Made by a program: the position numbers and the translations under genes
NCBI GenBank assembly: GCA_963719325.1
Contig: CAVRBW010000011.1
Location: forward strand, 1 to 64,000
From: DATBLE01 sp963719325
GTDB taxonomy: Bacteria > Actinomycetota > Thermoleophilia > Gaiellales > Gaiellaceae
DNA: 64,000 bases
Reading direction: 5' to 3'
Shown: positions 16,543-25,400 of the stretch, one piece after another
Layout of the letters: each line of letters starts with the position of its first letter
Numbering within the stretch: position 1 is the first letter of the stretch
The notes under the pieces: generated by a model
Database searches by the model: none
The model's input: only the letters and a program-made list of their open reading frames with translations
What the model was told of the DNA's origin: nothing

Positions 16543-16714
16543 CTTCCTCGACAAGCTGCTCGGCCGCAAGAAGACCGACGCGGACGAGGGAATGCAGACC
16601 GCGCCGCCGCCCCCGACGATGCCGGCGGGCGATACGCATGAGCACGAGCATTCGCACGGCGAAGACGAGCACTCGCACGAGCACGAAGGGGAGTCGGGGG
16701 GCACGCCCTCCTAG
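16538..16714 (+). CDS. Small protein with His/Glu-rich C-terminus
   Basis: A 58-residue protein. The N-terminus MGFLDKLLGRKK is an amphipathic basic helix. A Pro-rich linker follows, then a tail (about 36-52) of alternating His, Glu and Asp (THEHEHSHGEDEHSHEHE). Such tails bind Zn, Ni or Co in metallochaperones and transporters. Function here is unknown, and metal storage or buffering is a guess. The ATG at 16538 has AGGAG five bases upstream. Its leader contains a terminator and a start-codon-pairing element. A GC-rich hairpin (about 16725-16756) follows the gene. Confidence 0.65.
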   Translation: MGFLDKLLGRKKTDADEGMQTAPPPPTMPAGDTHEHEHSHGEDEHSHEHEGESGGTPS

Positions 16715-16792
16715 GCAGCACACTCCGGGGCCGGGGGCCTACCCCCGACCCCGGGCGCCGTCCGACGGCGCGGGTAGCGTTCTGCGGCTCCG

Positions 16793-17965
16793 ATGGTGAT
16801 CGCAGCGTTCGTCGTAGGTGCGGCTCTCGGCGGCTTCGCCGTCTGGCTTGTCCTGCGCGAGCGGCTGACCGCACAGCGGCGTGCCGGAGACGAGCTTTCG
16901 GCCACGTTCAAGGCACTCTCGGCCGAGACGTTGCAGCAGACGACGACGTCCTTCCTCGATCTCGCCAAGGGGAAGATCGAGGACGTCGCCACCGCCGAGA
17001 TCAAGCCGATCAAGGACTCGCTCGAGCGGTTCAACGAGCACGTCCTGGCGCTCGAGCGGTCCCGTCAGCGTGCGCAGGGTGAGCTGACTCGAGAGCTCGA
17101 CCTGCTGCGTACGACCCAGGAGAGCCTCCGCAAGGAGACGTCCGGGCTCGTTACCGCGCTGCGGGCGCCGGCGGTGCGCGGACGGTGGGGCGAGATGCAG
17201 TTGAAGCGCACGCTCGAGCTGGCCGGGATGGTGAACCATTGCGACTTCTTCGAGCAGCCCACCTCGACCGACGAGGACGGCCTGCTCCGCCCCGACGTCG
17301 TCGTGCGGCTCGCGGGCGGCAAGAACATCGTCATCGACGCCAAGGTTCCGCTTCAGGCTCTGCTCGATGCCGCGCAGGAACAGGACGACGACGCGCACGC
17401 CGTGCGCCTGCAGGAGTTCGTCCGGCACGTCCGCGACCACATGGCGAAGCTGAGCGCGAAGACGTACTGGCGGCAGTTCGCGCCTTCGCCCGAGTACGTG
17501 ATCATGTTCCTGCCGTCGGAAAGCTTCTACCGCTACGCGATCGAGCAGGACGCCGGGCTGCTCGAGCGCGGTCCGCAGCAGAAGGTGATCCTCGCGAGCC
17601 CCACCACCCTGATCACGCTGCTGCTCGCAGCCGCGGCGGGCTGGCGCGAGCAGACGCTCGCCGAGAGCGCCCGCGAGATCAGCGAGCACGGTCGCGAGCT
17701 CTACGAACGGCTGGCGACCATGGGCGGCCATCTGGGAAAGCTCGGTAACCGGCTCGGCAAGGCGGTCGAGGCGTTCAACGAGACTCTGGGCTCGCTCGAA
17801 CAACGAGTGCTGCCCGCGGCCCGGCGTTTCCCCGAGCTCGGCGTTTCGTCGAAGACCGACCTTCCGCTGGTCGAGCCGATCGAGCTCGCGGTCCGACCGC
17901 TGACGGCACCCGAGCTGACCGACGGCGAGCCGCCGGTGCTGCCCCGCGCGGTCGACGCGGCCTAG
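16793..17965 (+). CDS. rmuC: DNA recombination protein RmuC
   Basis: A 390-residue protein with an N-terminal TM anchor (about 2-20), a coiled coil (about 25-115), and the RmuC nuclease-like domain (about 125-330). The domain shows RGRWGEMQLKRTLELAGM, PDVVVRLAGGKNIVIDAKVPL and the EYVIMFLPSESFYRYAI block. The family limits recombination at inverted repeats, of which this genome has many. It ends 4 bases into the convergent baeRF gene. The start is the ATG at 16793. Confidence 0.93.
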   Translation: MVIAAFVVGAALGGFAVWLVLRERLTAQRRAGDELSATFKALSAETLQQTTTSFLDLAKGKIEDVATAEIKPIKDSLERFNEHVLALERSRQRAQGELTRELDLLRTTQESLRKETSGLVTALRAPAVRGRWGEMQLKRTLELAGMVNHCDFFEQPTSTDEDGLLRPDVVVRLAGGKNIVIDAKVPLQALLDAAQEQDDDAHAVRLQEFVRHVRDHMAKLSAKTYWRQFAPSPEYVIMFLPSESFYRYAIEQDAGLLERGPQQKVILASPTTLITLLLAAAAGWREQTLAESAREISEHGRELYERLATMGGHLGKLGNRLGKAVEAFNETLGSLEQRVLPAARRFPELGVSSKTDLPLVEPIELAVRPLTAPELTDGEPPVLPRAVDAA

Positions 17966-19095
17966 TAGCGCAGCAACGCGCCGATGCCTTCGACCGGGTC
18001 GAGGTCTGCCCGGCTCGTCAACGCACACACGGTGCCGCCGTTCGAGATCGTCTGGTGGACGGCGAGGCCGACCCCGTCTTCCGCCTGCCCCAACGGCGTG
18101 CCGTCCAGCGGACACGTACCCTCCTCGGCGGCGAGCCGGCCGCAGCTCGGGCAGCGCCACGCCGCGTGCTCGAGCCCGTCGCGGTAGAGCAGCAGGTCGA
18201 CTCGGCCGTCGTTCGCAGCCTCGAGCGTTTGCTCCCAGCCGGTCGTTGCACGGCCGTTGCGGCTCGCCTCCTCGCGCCAGCGGTCAATCGTGCGCTGCTC
18301 CTCGGCGGCTCGCCACATCTCGAGCGCCGGCGTCGCCGCGGCGAGCAGCTCTGCAGGGCCGGCGTGCGCCTCCGCCGTCGTCCAGCCGACGATCGCGTCC
18401 TGAACCCGCCGGGAGAGCAGGTTCTCGAACGCTGAGCGCGTGTTCTCGCTCGAGACGACGACGATCTGCTCCGAACGACCCCCGACGAGTCGGTCGAGCT
18501 CGGAGGCAACGCGCTGGAGATGCTCGACGACCAGCTGCTCGATGTGGCGCTGGAAGTTCGCCTGAGACCACCCGCCCTGGTCGTGTCGTCCGGGCTGCTC
18601 CTCCGAACGGTCGACCACCGGCTCGAGCCGTCCCTCGCGGAGCCGGTAGAGATCGCCGCGCTCCCGGCCGACGACGGCGATCAGCACGCCCTCGCCCCGA
18701 CCGACGAGCGGAATCAGCGGCGTGAGGTGGAGCTCCGCGTCGACCTTGACCGCGTCGGCGACCGACTCGGCCAACGTCAGTGGTTGCCAGAGTCCGTCGC
18801 CCTCGTCGGCGAAGACCGCCAGCCCGTGCGCCCCGTCGCGTACCAGCTCCTGCTGGAAGTAGCGGCGGATCCGCTCGAGGTCGGCCTTCAGACCCCGCCG
18901 CTGGTCGTGGGTCAGATCCTCTCGATCGAGCTGCTTCGCCGCCTCGGACAGAAGCGAGTTCACCCGGGTCTGGGCATCCACGGCGGTCGGCGTCAGACCG
19001 GGATCGAGATTCAAATAGAAGCTGAGCGCGATCCCACTCGCCGCGCGAAAAGCCGCGAGGCCTCTGAGCGCATCCCAGCTGACGGTCGACGCCAT
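17962..19095 (-). CDS. baeRF / Vms1-Ankzf1-like release-factor-fold protein
   Basis: A 377-residue protein related to archaeo-eukaryotic release factor folds. The central region has the catalytic-loop-like GGWSQANFQRHIEQ (about 181-194), in the place of the eRF1 GGQ loop, followed by an IVVVSSENTRSAFENLLSRRVQDAIVG block. Near the C-terminus is a degenerate zinc knuckle CPSCGRLAAEEGTCPLDG, where the expected fourth ligand is Asp. Family members are proposed peptidyl-tRNA hydrolases that rescue stalled ribosomes. Assignment is by motif and fold pattern, with moderate confidence in the exact subfamily. Confidence 0.7.
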   Translation of the reverse strand: MASTVSWDALRGLAAFRAASGIALSFYLNLDPGLTPTAVDAQTRVNSLLSEAAKQLDREDLTHDQRRGLKADLERIRRYFQQELVRDGAHGLAVFADEGDGLWQPLTLAESVADAVKVDAELHLTPLIPLVGRGEGVLIAVVGRERGDLYRLREGRLEPVVDRSEEQPGRHDQGGWSQANFQRHIEQLVVEHLQRVASELDRLVGGRSEQIVVVSSENTRSAFENLLSRRVQDAIVGWTTAEAHAGPAELLAAATPALEMWRAAEEQRTIDRWREEASRNGRATTGWEQTLEAANDGRVDLLLYRDGLEHAAWRCPSCGRLAAEEGTCPLDGTPLGQAEDGVGLAVHQTISNGGTVCALTSRADLDPVEGIGALLRY

Positions 19096-19206
19096 CCCTC
19101 AGTCAGCACCTTTGCCCGTCCTGCGCGATTGTAGTCACGCCGTGTCCACCCTGTCCGAGATACTCGGTGCAGGACCCGTGTCGCGTAGGGAAGCTTCGAC
19201 CGGGGT

Positions 19207-20190
19207 ATGTCGTTTACTCAATCGATGAGCGATATTCGTGAACTGATCGTGATCGGCGGCGGCCCGGCCGGGTATACGGCCGCCCTGTACAGCGCGCGCG
19301 CCAACCTCCGACCACTCGTGATCGAGGGCTTCCAGTGGGGCGGGCAGCTGATGATCACGAGCGAGGTCGAGAACTACCCCGGCTACGCCGACGGCGTGAT
19401 GGGGCCCGAGATGATGGCCGACTTTCGCCGCCAGGCGGAGCGTTTCGGCGCGGAGTTCGTCACCGACGACGTCACCCGGGTGGACTTCTCGGAGGAGCCC
19501 TTCCGGGTCTGGGTCGGCGACGACGAGTACCAGGCGCACACGGTGATCGTGGCGACCGGCGCCTCCGCGCGGTGGCTCGGACTCGAATCCGAGCAGCGAC
19601 TGCAGGGCCACGGCGTCTCGGCCTGCGCGACGTGCGACGGCGCCTTCTACCGCGACAGGGAGATCGTGGTCGTCGGCGGCGGCGACTCGGCGATGGAGGA
19701 GGCGCTCTTCCTGACGCGCTTCGGCACGAAGGTCACGATCGTGCACCGCCGGAACGAGTTCCGGGCGTCGCAGATCATGCTCGACCGCGCTCGGGCGAAC
19801 GAGAAGATCGAGTTCGTGACGAACGCGATCGTCGACGAAGTCCTCGGCGAGGGAAGCGTCGAGAGCGTGCGGCTCCGTTCGAGCCTCACCGACGAGACCT
19901 GGGAGATTCCCGCGCAGGGCTTCTTCGTCGCGATCGGCCACGATCCGAACACGAAGCTCTTCCTCGACCAGCTCGACCACGACGAGAACGGCTACCTCGT
20001 GACGAGTCCGGGCTCGACGGAGACGAACGTGCCCGGTGTGTTCGCAGTCGGCGACGTCCAGGACCACACCTACCGGCAGGCTGTCACGGCCGCCGGGTCG
20101 GGATGCATGGGAGCGCTCGACGCCGAGCGGTTCCTGGCGGCGCGGGAAGGCCACCTGATGGCCGCCGAAGCCGCGCCCCGCGACTACTAG
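19207..20190 (+). CDS. trxB: Thioredoxin reductase
   Basis: A 327-residue FAD/NADPH disulfide reductase. FAD motif VIGGGPAGYTAALYSAR (about 15-31), redox-active CATC (about 143-146), NADPH motif VVVGGGDSAMEEALFLT, and the late FAD motif GVFAVGDVQDHTYRQAVTAAGSGCMGA. All active-site residues are present. The start is ATG 19207 or the in-frame ATG 19225 closer to the first strand. No thioredoxin gene is adjacent. Confidence 0.95.
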   Translation: MSFTQSMSDIRELIVIGGGPAGYTAALYSARANLRPLVIEGFQWGGQLMITSEVENYPGYADGVMGPEMMADFRRQAERFGAEFVTDDVTRVDFSEEPFRVWVGDDEYQAHTVIVATGASARWLGLESEQRLQGHGVSACATCDGAFYRDREIVVVGGGDSAMEEALFLTRFGTKVTIVHRRNEFRASQIMLDRARANEKIEFVTNAIVDEVLGEGSVESVRLRSSLTDETWEIPAQGFFVAIGHDPNTKLFLDQLDHDENGYLVTSPGSTETNVPGVFAVGDVQDHTYRQAVTAAGSGCMGALDAERFLAAREGHLMAAEAAPRDY

Positions 20191-20217
20191 CCGACTCGTT
20201 CAGTAGCCTCGGCGTTC

Positions 20218-21126
20218 GTGCCGGCGGTCTGGATCGACCTGCTCGACCCGGGCGAAGAGGAGCTTCGAGCCAAGGCCCCACGGGAGTTGGAGGAGAGCGC
20301 GCTCCAGCTGCTCCTCCGGCCGCCGCAGCACCTCGACGAGCCGCGACCGACGATGCAGTCGCACGTCGCCTACGTCTTCGGAATCTTCCTCGCGGCCAGG
20401 TACAGCGAGGAGAAGCGCGAGATCTTCTACTCGGAGATCGACGTGGTGATCACTCACGACGTCATCCTGACCGTGCGCAAGACGCCCGAGAACTGTCCGC
20501 CCTTCGAGATCGATCCGGTCAAGAAGGCAGTCAGGCGTGACGACCGGCCCGGGATGATCGCCTACCGGATCGTCGACGAGATCGCCGAGCAATATCTCGA
20601 CCTCATCGACCAGCTCGACGAGAAGATCGACGACCTCGAAGACCTCGTCGAGTCGCAGCCGGCCGAGCGGACCCGCGCGCGGATCTCCGAGCTTCGGCAC
20701 GGGATGCTGCACATCCGCCGCACGCTCGCACCGATGCGAGATGCGATCCGACGGGTCGTCGACGACGTCGTCGAGGTCGAGGAAGGCGACGAGGTCTTTC
20801 CCAAGGAGGTCGAGATCGCGTTCAACGGCGCCTACGACAAGCTGCTCCGCTGCGTCGACGGTCTCGAGCTGACCCGCGACCTGCTCGCCTCCGTCCGCGA
20901 CTACTCGCAGGCGAAGATCGCCAACGACCAGAACGAGGTGATGAAGCGGCTGACCGTCGTCGCCTCGATCCTCCTGCTCCCGACCCTGATCGTCGGGCTG
21001 TACGGACAGAACTTCGACCACATGCCCGAGCTCCACTGGTGGTGGGGGTACTACTTCTCGCTCGGCCTGATCGCCGTGTCCACCGTCGCGCAGCTCGTGT
21101 ACTTCAGGTGGAAGCGCTGGATGTAG
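20218..21126 (+). CDS. corA: CorA-family Mg2+/Co2+ channel with GQN in place of GMN
   Basis: A 302-residue inner-membrane channel from GTG 20218. A cytoplasmic funnel (about 1-245) with long helices precedes two C-terminal TM segments (about 246-265 and 279-297). The pore signature usually reads YGMNF; here it is LYGQNFDHMPELHWWWGYY. The periplasmic loop MPELxWxxGY is intact. The Met to Gln change may alter ion choice or mark a subfamily. Confidence 0.88.
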   Translation: MPAVWIDLLDPGEEELRAKAPRELEESALQLLLRPPQHLDEPRPTMQSHVAYVFGIFLAARYSEEKREIFYSEIDVVITHDVILTVRKTPENCPPFEIDPVKKAVRRDDRPGMIAYRIVDEIAEQYLDLIDQLDEKIDDLEDLVESQPAERTRARISELRHGMLHIRRTLAPMRDAIRRVVDDVVEVEEGDEVFPKEVEIAFNGAYDKLLRCVDGLELTRDLLASVRDYSQAKIANDQNEVMKRLTVVASILLLPTLIVGLYGQNFDHMPELHWWWGYYFSLGLIAVSTVAQLVYFRWKRWM

Positions 21127-21145
21127 CGCCCGGTACATTGGGCGC

Positions 21146-21598
21146 GTGCCGTTCTACATCTGCCCGAACTGCAAAGACCGCTCGATCGACATCGACGGGT
21201 TCGAAGGCATGTCCCGGCAAGCCGTCGCCTGCCGGCGATGCGGCTTCGGCTTCCTGTTCGAGCTGATGGACGACTACTACCCGGGACCGAACACCGGTCT
21301 CGTCGTCTGCGACCAGGAGGGACGGATCCTCGCTTCCGGGCGGGGTGTCTTCGAGCTGACCGGTTGGGGCGAAGCCGACCTCATGGGCAGCGACGTCGTC
21401 AAAGGGCTCGGCTTGAGCGGGTTCGCGGAGGACAAGAACCCGGTCTCGCTCGCGCTCGAATGGGGCGTCCGCCGCCTCGGGGAGCAGCTGGAGCTCCGGA
21501 CGAAGGCCGGCGTCGTCAAGCCGGTGATCGCAGACCTCTTCCCCGCTTACGACGCCGACGGAGGATTGCTGGTCGCGCTCAGCCCGCGCCCAGGCTGA
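21146..21598 (+). CDS. Zinc-ribbon plus PAS-like small protein
   Basis: A 150-residue protein from GTG 21146. Residues 5-38 form a zinc ribbon (CPNC ... CRRC). About 45-145 has PAS-like character (LVVCDQEGRILASGRGVFELTGW ... LMGSDVVKGLGL ... VIADLFPAYDADGGLLVALSPR). No output domain is present, so it may be a sensor that works through a partner. It lies 19 bases after the CorA stop on the same strand. No specific family is recognised. Confidence 0.65.
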   Translation: MPFYICPNCKDRSIDIDGFEGMSRQAVACRRCGFGFLFELMDDYYPGPNTGLVVCDQEGRILASGRGVFELTGWGEADLMGSDVVKGLGLSGFAEDKNPVSLALEWGVRRLGEQLELRTKAGVVKPVIADLFPAYDADGGLLVALSPRPG

Positions 21599-21602
21599 GC
21601 GC

Positions 21603-21804
21603 TCAGTCCAAACGGCGCACCTTGTCGCCGGACGCCAGTTCAGTGAAGCCGGCGCGGAGCAGAGCCCGGACGGAGCCTTCGTTGTCAGGGAGCGTCTCTC
21701 CGCCGTAGGCCCAGGGCGGGAAGGACATCGCCCGCCTGGAGCGCTTCGCCCTCCTCCGGCGCGAGCGCGTGGAGGAGCAGCCTCGGCGACCTCAGGTCGG
21801 GCAT
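21603..21804 (-). pseudogene. Remnant of a GNAT acetyltransferase
   Basis: Starting 5 bases after the nth stop, one frame reads MPDLRSPRLLLHALAPEEGEA (the strand-1/helix-1 start of many GNAT proteins), then stops early. Another frame ending at 21603 reads ETLPDNEGSVRALLRAGFTE ... VRRLD, the typical GNAT C-terminal motif. Together they cover only about 65 codons instead of 160-180, so the acetyl-CoA-binding middle is gone and the frames are shifted. This is my reading of the pattern, not an alignment. Confidence 0.5.
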
Positions 21805-21808
21805 TCGG

Positions 21809-22483
21809 TCACACGACGACCCGGGCGGACGGACACAGCTCGTTGAGCACGCAGCCGTCGCACCTCGGCACCCGCGCGGTGCACACCCGTCGGCCGTGCC
21901 AGATCAACAGATGCGGGAACACCCCCCAGTGCTCGCGGCGAACGAGTCGCTGGAGGTCGCGCTCGATCTTCACCGGGTCGTCCTCCTTCGTCAGGCCCAG
22001 ACGCTGCGACAACCGTCTGACGTGGGTGTCGACGACGATGCCCTGCGGGTCGCCGAGCTCGGCGGCGACGACGTTCGCGGTCTTGCGTGCCACTCCGGGC
22101 AGCCGGATCAGCTCCTCCAGGCGTCGCGGCACCTTCCCGTCGTGCTCGGCGAGCAGCATCAGCATGGTTCCCCGGATCGCCTTCGCCTTCTGGCGGTAGA
22201 AGCCGGTCGCGAAGATGTCGCGCTCGAGCTCTTCGGGCGGGACGGCGAGGTAGTCCTCGGGGCGGCGGTACTTCTGAAACAGGCGCTCGGTGACGCGGTT
22301 CACGTTCACGTCGGTCGTCTGTGCGGAGAGCATGACCGAGACGAGGAGCTCGAGCTCGGATCGGAAGCGCAACGCGATCGCCGCGTCGGCGTGCTCTGCC
22401 TCGAGGCGTTCGATGATCGGCCCGATCCGCTCGCGCTTTGGCCCGACGCGGCGGCGAGCCTCTCGAACGAATGTGCGGGCCAC
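21809..22483 (-). CDS. nth: Endonuclease III, base-excision DNA glycosylase/AP lyase
   Basis: A 224-residue HhH-GPD glycosylase that removes oxidised pyrimidines. Visible features are LLVSVMLSAQTTDVNVNRVT, the helix-hairpin-helix LPGVARKTANVV with catalytic Lys, the catalytic Asp in VVDTHVRRLSQRLGL, and the FeS loop C-x6-C-x2-C-x5-C near the end (CTARVPRCDGCVLNELC). Start GTG 22483 shares one base with the addA stop (TAGTG), so it is translated with the recombination nuclease genes as a DNA-repair operon. Confidence 0.95.
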   Translation of the reverse strand: MARTFVREARRRVGPKRERIGPIIERLEAEHADAAIALRFRSELELLVSVMLSAQTTDVNVNRVTERLFQKYRRPEDYLAVPPEELERDIFATGFYRQKAKAIRGTMLMLLAEHDGKVPRRLEELIRLPGVARKTANVVAAELGDPQGIVVDTHVRRLSQRLGLTKEDDPVKIERDLQRLVRREHWGVFPHLLIWHGRRVCTARVPRCDGCVLNELCPSARVVV

Positions 22484-25400
22484 TACCGGGCGAGCGAAGG
22501 ACCGGCGCAGACGACGTCGAGGGCCGGACAGCCGGCGCAGGCGAACTCGCTCGGCCGCGGCGGGAACTCGCCGGCCTGGATGCGCGCAATCGCCTCGGAG
22601 AGCTCAGCCTCGAGAGCGGACAGCTCCTCGCGGCGGAAGGCCGCCGAAACGAGCTCCTCCGGTCGCTCGAGGAACTGGTAGACGACCTCGACCTCTTCGG
22701 CGCCCGCGCGAAAACAGGCGATCGCGTACACGAGCCGTTGCAGCCGGTAATCGGAATCGACCACCTCTGCCGGTTCCGCCCCGTCGAGCACGTTGGACTT
22801 GAAGTCTGCGACGAGCGCGCGACCGCCCTCGACGTGAAGCGCGTCGAGAAAGCCGTGGAAGAGGACTCCGTCGTGCTCGAACGCGAATGGCCGCTCGGAG
22901 GCCGCTCCCGCGAGCGATGCCACGCGGACCGCGAGTGACGACTCGCAGTACGCGGCGACGAGCCCGGCGATCCGTTCCAGCTCCTCGTCGTTCGCCCCCG
23001 GATACCACCCGCGAACCTGTTCGACCGGCGGGGCCGCAGGCTTGTCGAGATCGACACCTTCGAGCAGCCGATGGACCGCGTCTCCGATCTCGGTCGCGGC
23101 CAGTCCGGTCTGCCCTGGGACGCGACCGCTGCCGTCAACCGGGCGCATTCCGGCCAGCCGCTCCGCGTAGAAGCGGTACGGGCAGCGGCCGAAGAGCGCG
23201 AGAGCGCTGTACGAGAGCCGCCGCACCCGTTCGACGGGCGGCGCTGCGACGGGCTCCAGCACCGAGAGCTGGGGAACGGTCGCCGGAGCCGCGGCCGGGG
23301 CGCCCGCATCGAACAGGCTCAACTGAGCCGGCGCAGAATCGCCGACCGCCTCCGAGGCGACCTCCGTCTCGGCGGTGAACCGATCGACCTGGAGCTGGAG
23401 GCGTGCCTCGCCGCGGACGACCTCTCCGTCGGTCAGCTCGTCCAGCTCGAGGCGGTCGAGCACCCACGCGATCGGCGTACGAGCGTCGCGCCGATCCGGG
23501 TCGATCGAGCCCGCGACGATCAGACGGTCGATCGCCCGCGTCATCGCCACGTAGTAGAGGCGCAGGCGCTCCGCCTCCTCCGCCCGCTCTTCGGCGGTCC
23601 GCACCTCGTCGTACTCGAATGCCGCTCTGCGCTGGCCGGTTGCCGGGTCGACGACCTTGAAACCGAAGCGGCCGTCGGGCAGGCAGATGATCTCCTCACC
23701 TGTCGGCTTCGGGCGGTCACGTCCAGCATCCGCCACGACGACGACCTTGAACTCGAGCCCCTTCGCGGCATGGATCGTGAGCAGCCGCACCGCGCCCGCT
23801 CCCTCCTCTTCGGCGACCGCCTCGAGCTCCTTCACTCCCGCCGCGTCCTGCTCGAGCACGAACCGGACGAAGCCCTCCAGGTCCGGGCCACGAAGCTCCT
23901 CGAACGATCGGGCGAGTCGCGCGAGCTTGCGCAGGTTCGCGTACCGACGCCGCCCGTCCCACTGCGCGAGCACCGCGAGGTCGTAGTCGTGCTCGACGAG
24001 GATCTGCTCGCACAAGCGCTCCAACCCGACGGTGCCGGCGAGCTCCGCCAGCCGGCCGTATCGCTGCCGGAAGGCCTGGAAGAGTCGCGCGTCGCGCTCG
24101 CTCAGCCCGTCGGGCAGGCCCTTCTCGAGGCCGGTGAAGAGTGGCCTGCGCGGAGCCGCCCGCCGGAGCAGGACGAGCGCGTCGTTGGAGACGCCGACGA
24201 ACGGCGACGCGAGGACGGTCGCGAGTGCCTCGTCGTCATAGCGGTTGTGCAGGAGTCGGAGGTAGCCGAGCAGGTCGACGACCTGTTGCTGGCCGAAGTA
24301 CCCACGGCCAGTGGCGCGGTAGGTCGGCAGCCCGGCGGCGCGCAGCTCCTCCTCGTACGTCTCGGCGTCCGTTCCCGCGGCGAACAGGAGGACGATCTCG
24401 CCCGCCTCCGCCTCCCCGGACTCGACGATCTCGGCGACACGACGGGCGACCGCACGCGCCTCGCCGCGCCGCCAGGCGACACCCGTGCCCTTGTAACTCG
24501 CCTTGTCGGTGACGAACAGCTCGACGACAGGCCCTGCGGCCGGATCCGGGAACCGGCCGGCCGCAACGAGCCGCTGGAACTCGTCACCGAAGGCAGAGGC
24601 GAAGAGGTGGTTGACGACCGCGAGCACCTCGGGCCGCGAGCGCCAGTTGCTCGTCAGCGGCAGCACGTCCCCGACCCGCTCGCGCCGCTCCTTGAACACC
24701 TCGACGTCGGCGTGCCGGAACCGGTAGATCGACTGGAACTCGTCACCGACGAAGAACAGCTCGTCGCGCGCGACGAGATCGATCACCTCGCACTGGAGGC
24801 GGTTCGTGTCCTGGAACTCGTCGACGCAGACCTGACGGAAGCGCAGGCGCTCCCGCTCGCGGATCGTCTCGTCGTCGCGGAGCAAGTCTCGCGCGCGCAG
24901 CTGCAGGTCCTCGAAGTCGAGTGCCGACTCACGGTCCTTGGCCGCCTGGTAGGAGCGCTCGAAGGACTGCAGCAGCTCCTGTAGCAGGTCTCGATCGCGC
25001 GCAGCCACCGTGTTCAGCGCCGCCTGCTCGACCGCAAGTCGTGCCTGCTCGTAGTCCTCGTCTCCCTTGACCGCGTACGCGGAGAGCTCGAGCAACACGT
25101 CGGGAGTCGTTCCGCGATCGATCAGCTCGACGAGCCGAGCCGCCTCCGCGGCTGAACACGCGGCCGCGACGCTCCGAAGCTCTCGTGTGCGCTCGTCCAG
25201 GCTGGGTGCGTCTCCGAGGGAGAGCTCGAGCGGGCTCCCGGCCGCGCGAAGGGTCTCGTACACGCCGGTGAGCATCCGCCGGAGCGCCTTCGACCCGTAC
25301 GTCGAGAGGAGCGCAAGCCGCTCCGGTTGCTCGCCGAAGCAGAAGTCGGCGAGCGCCTGGTCGAAGGCTTCGACTCGCAGCACCGCCGCCTGGCTCTCGT

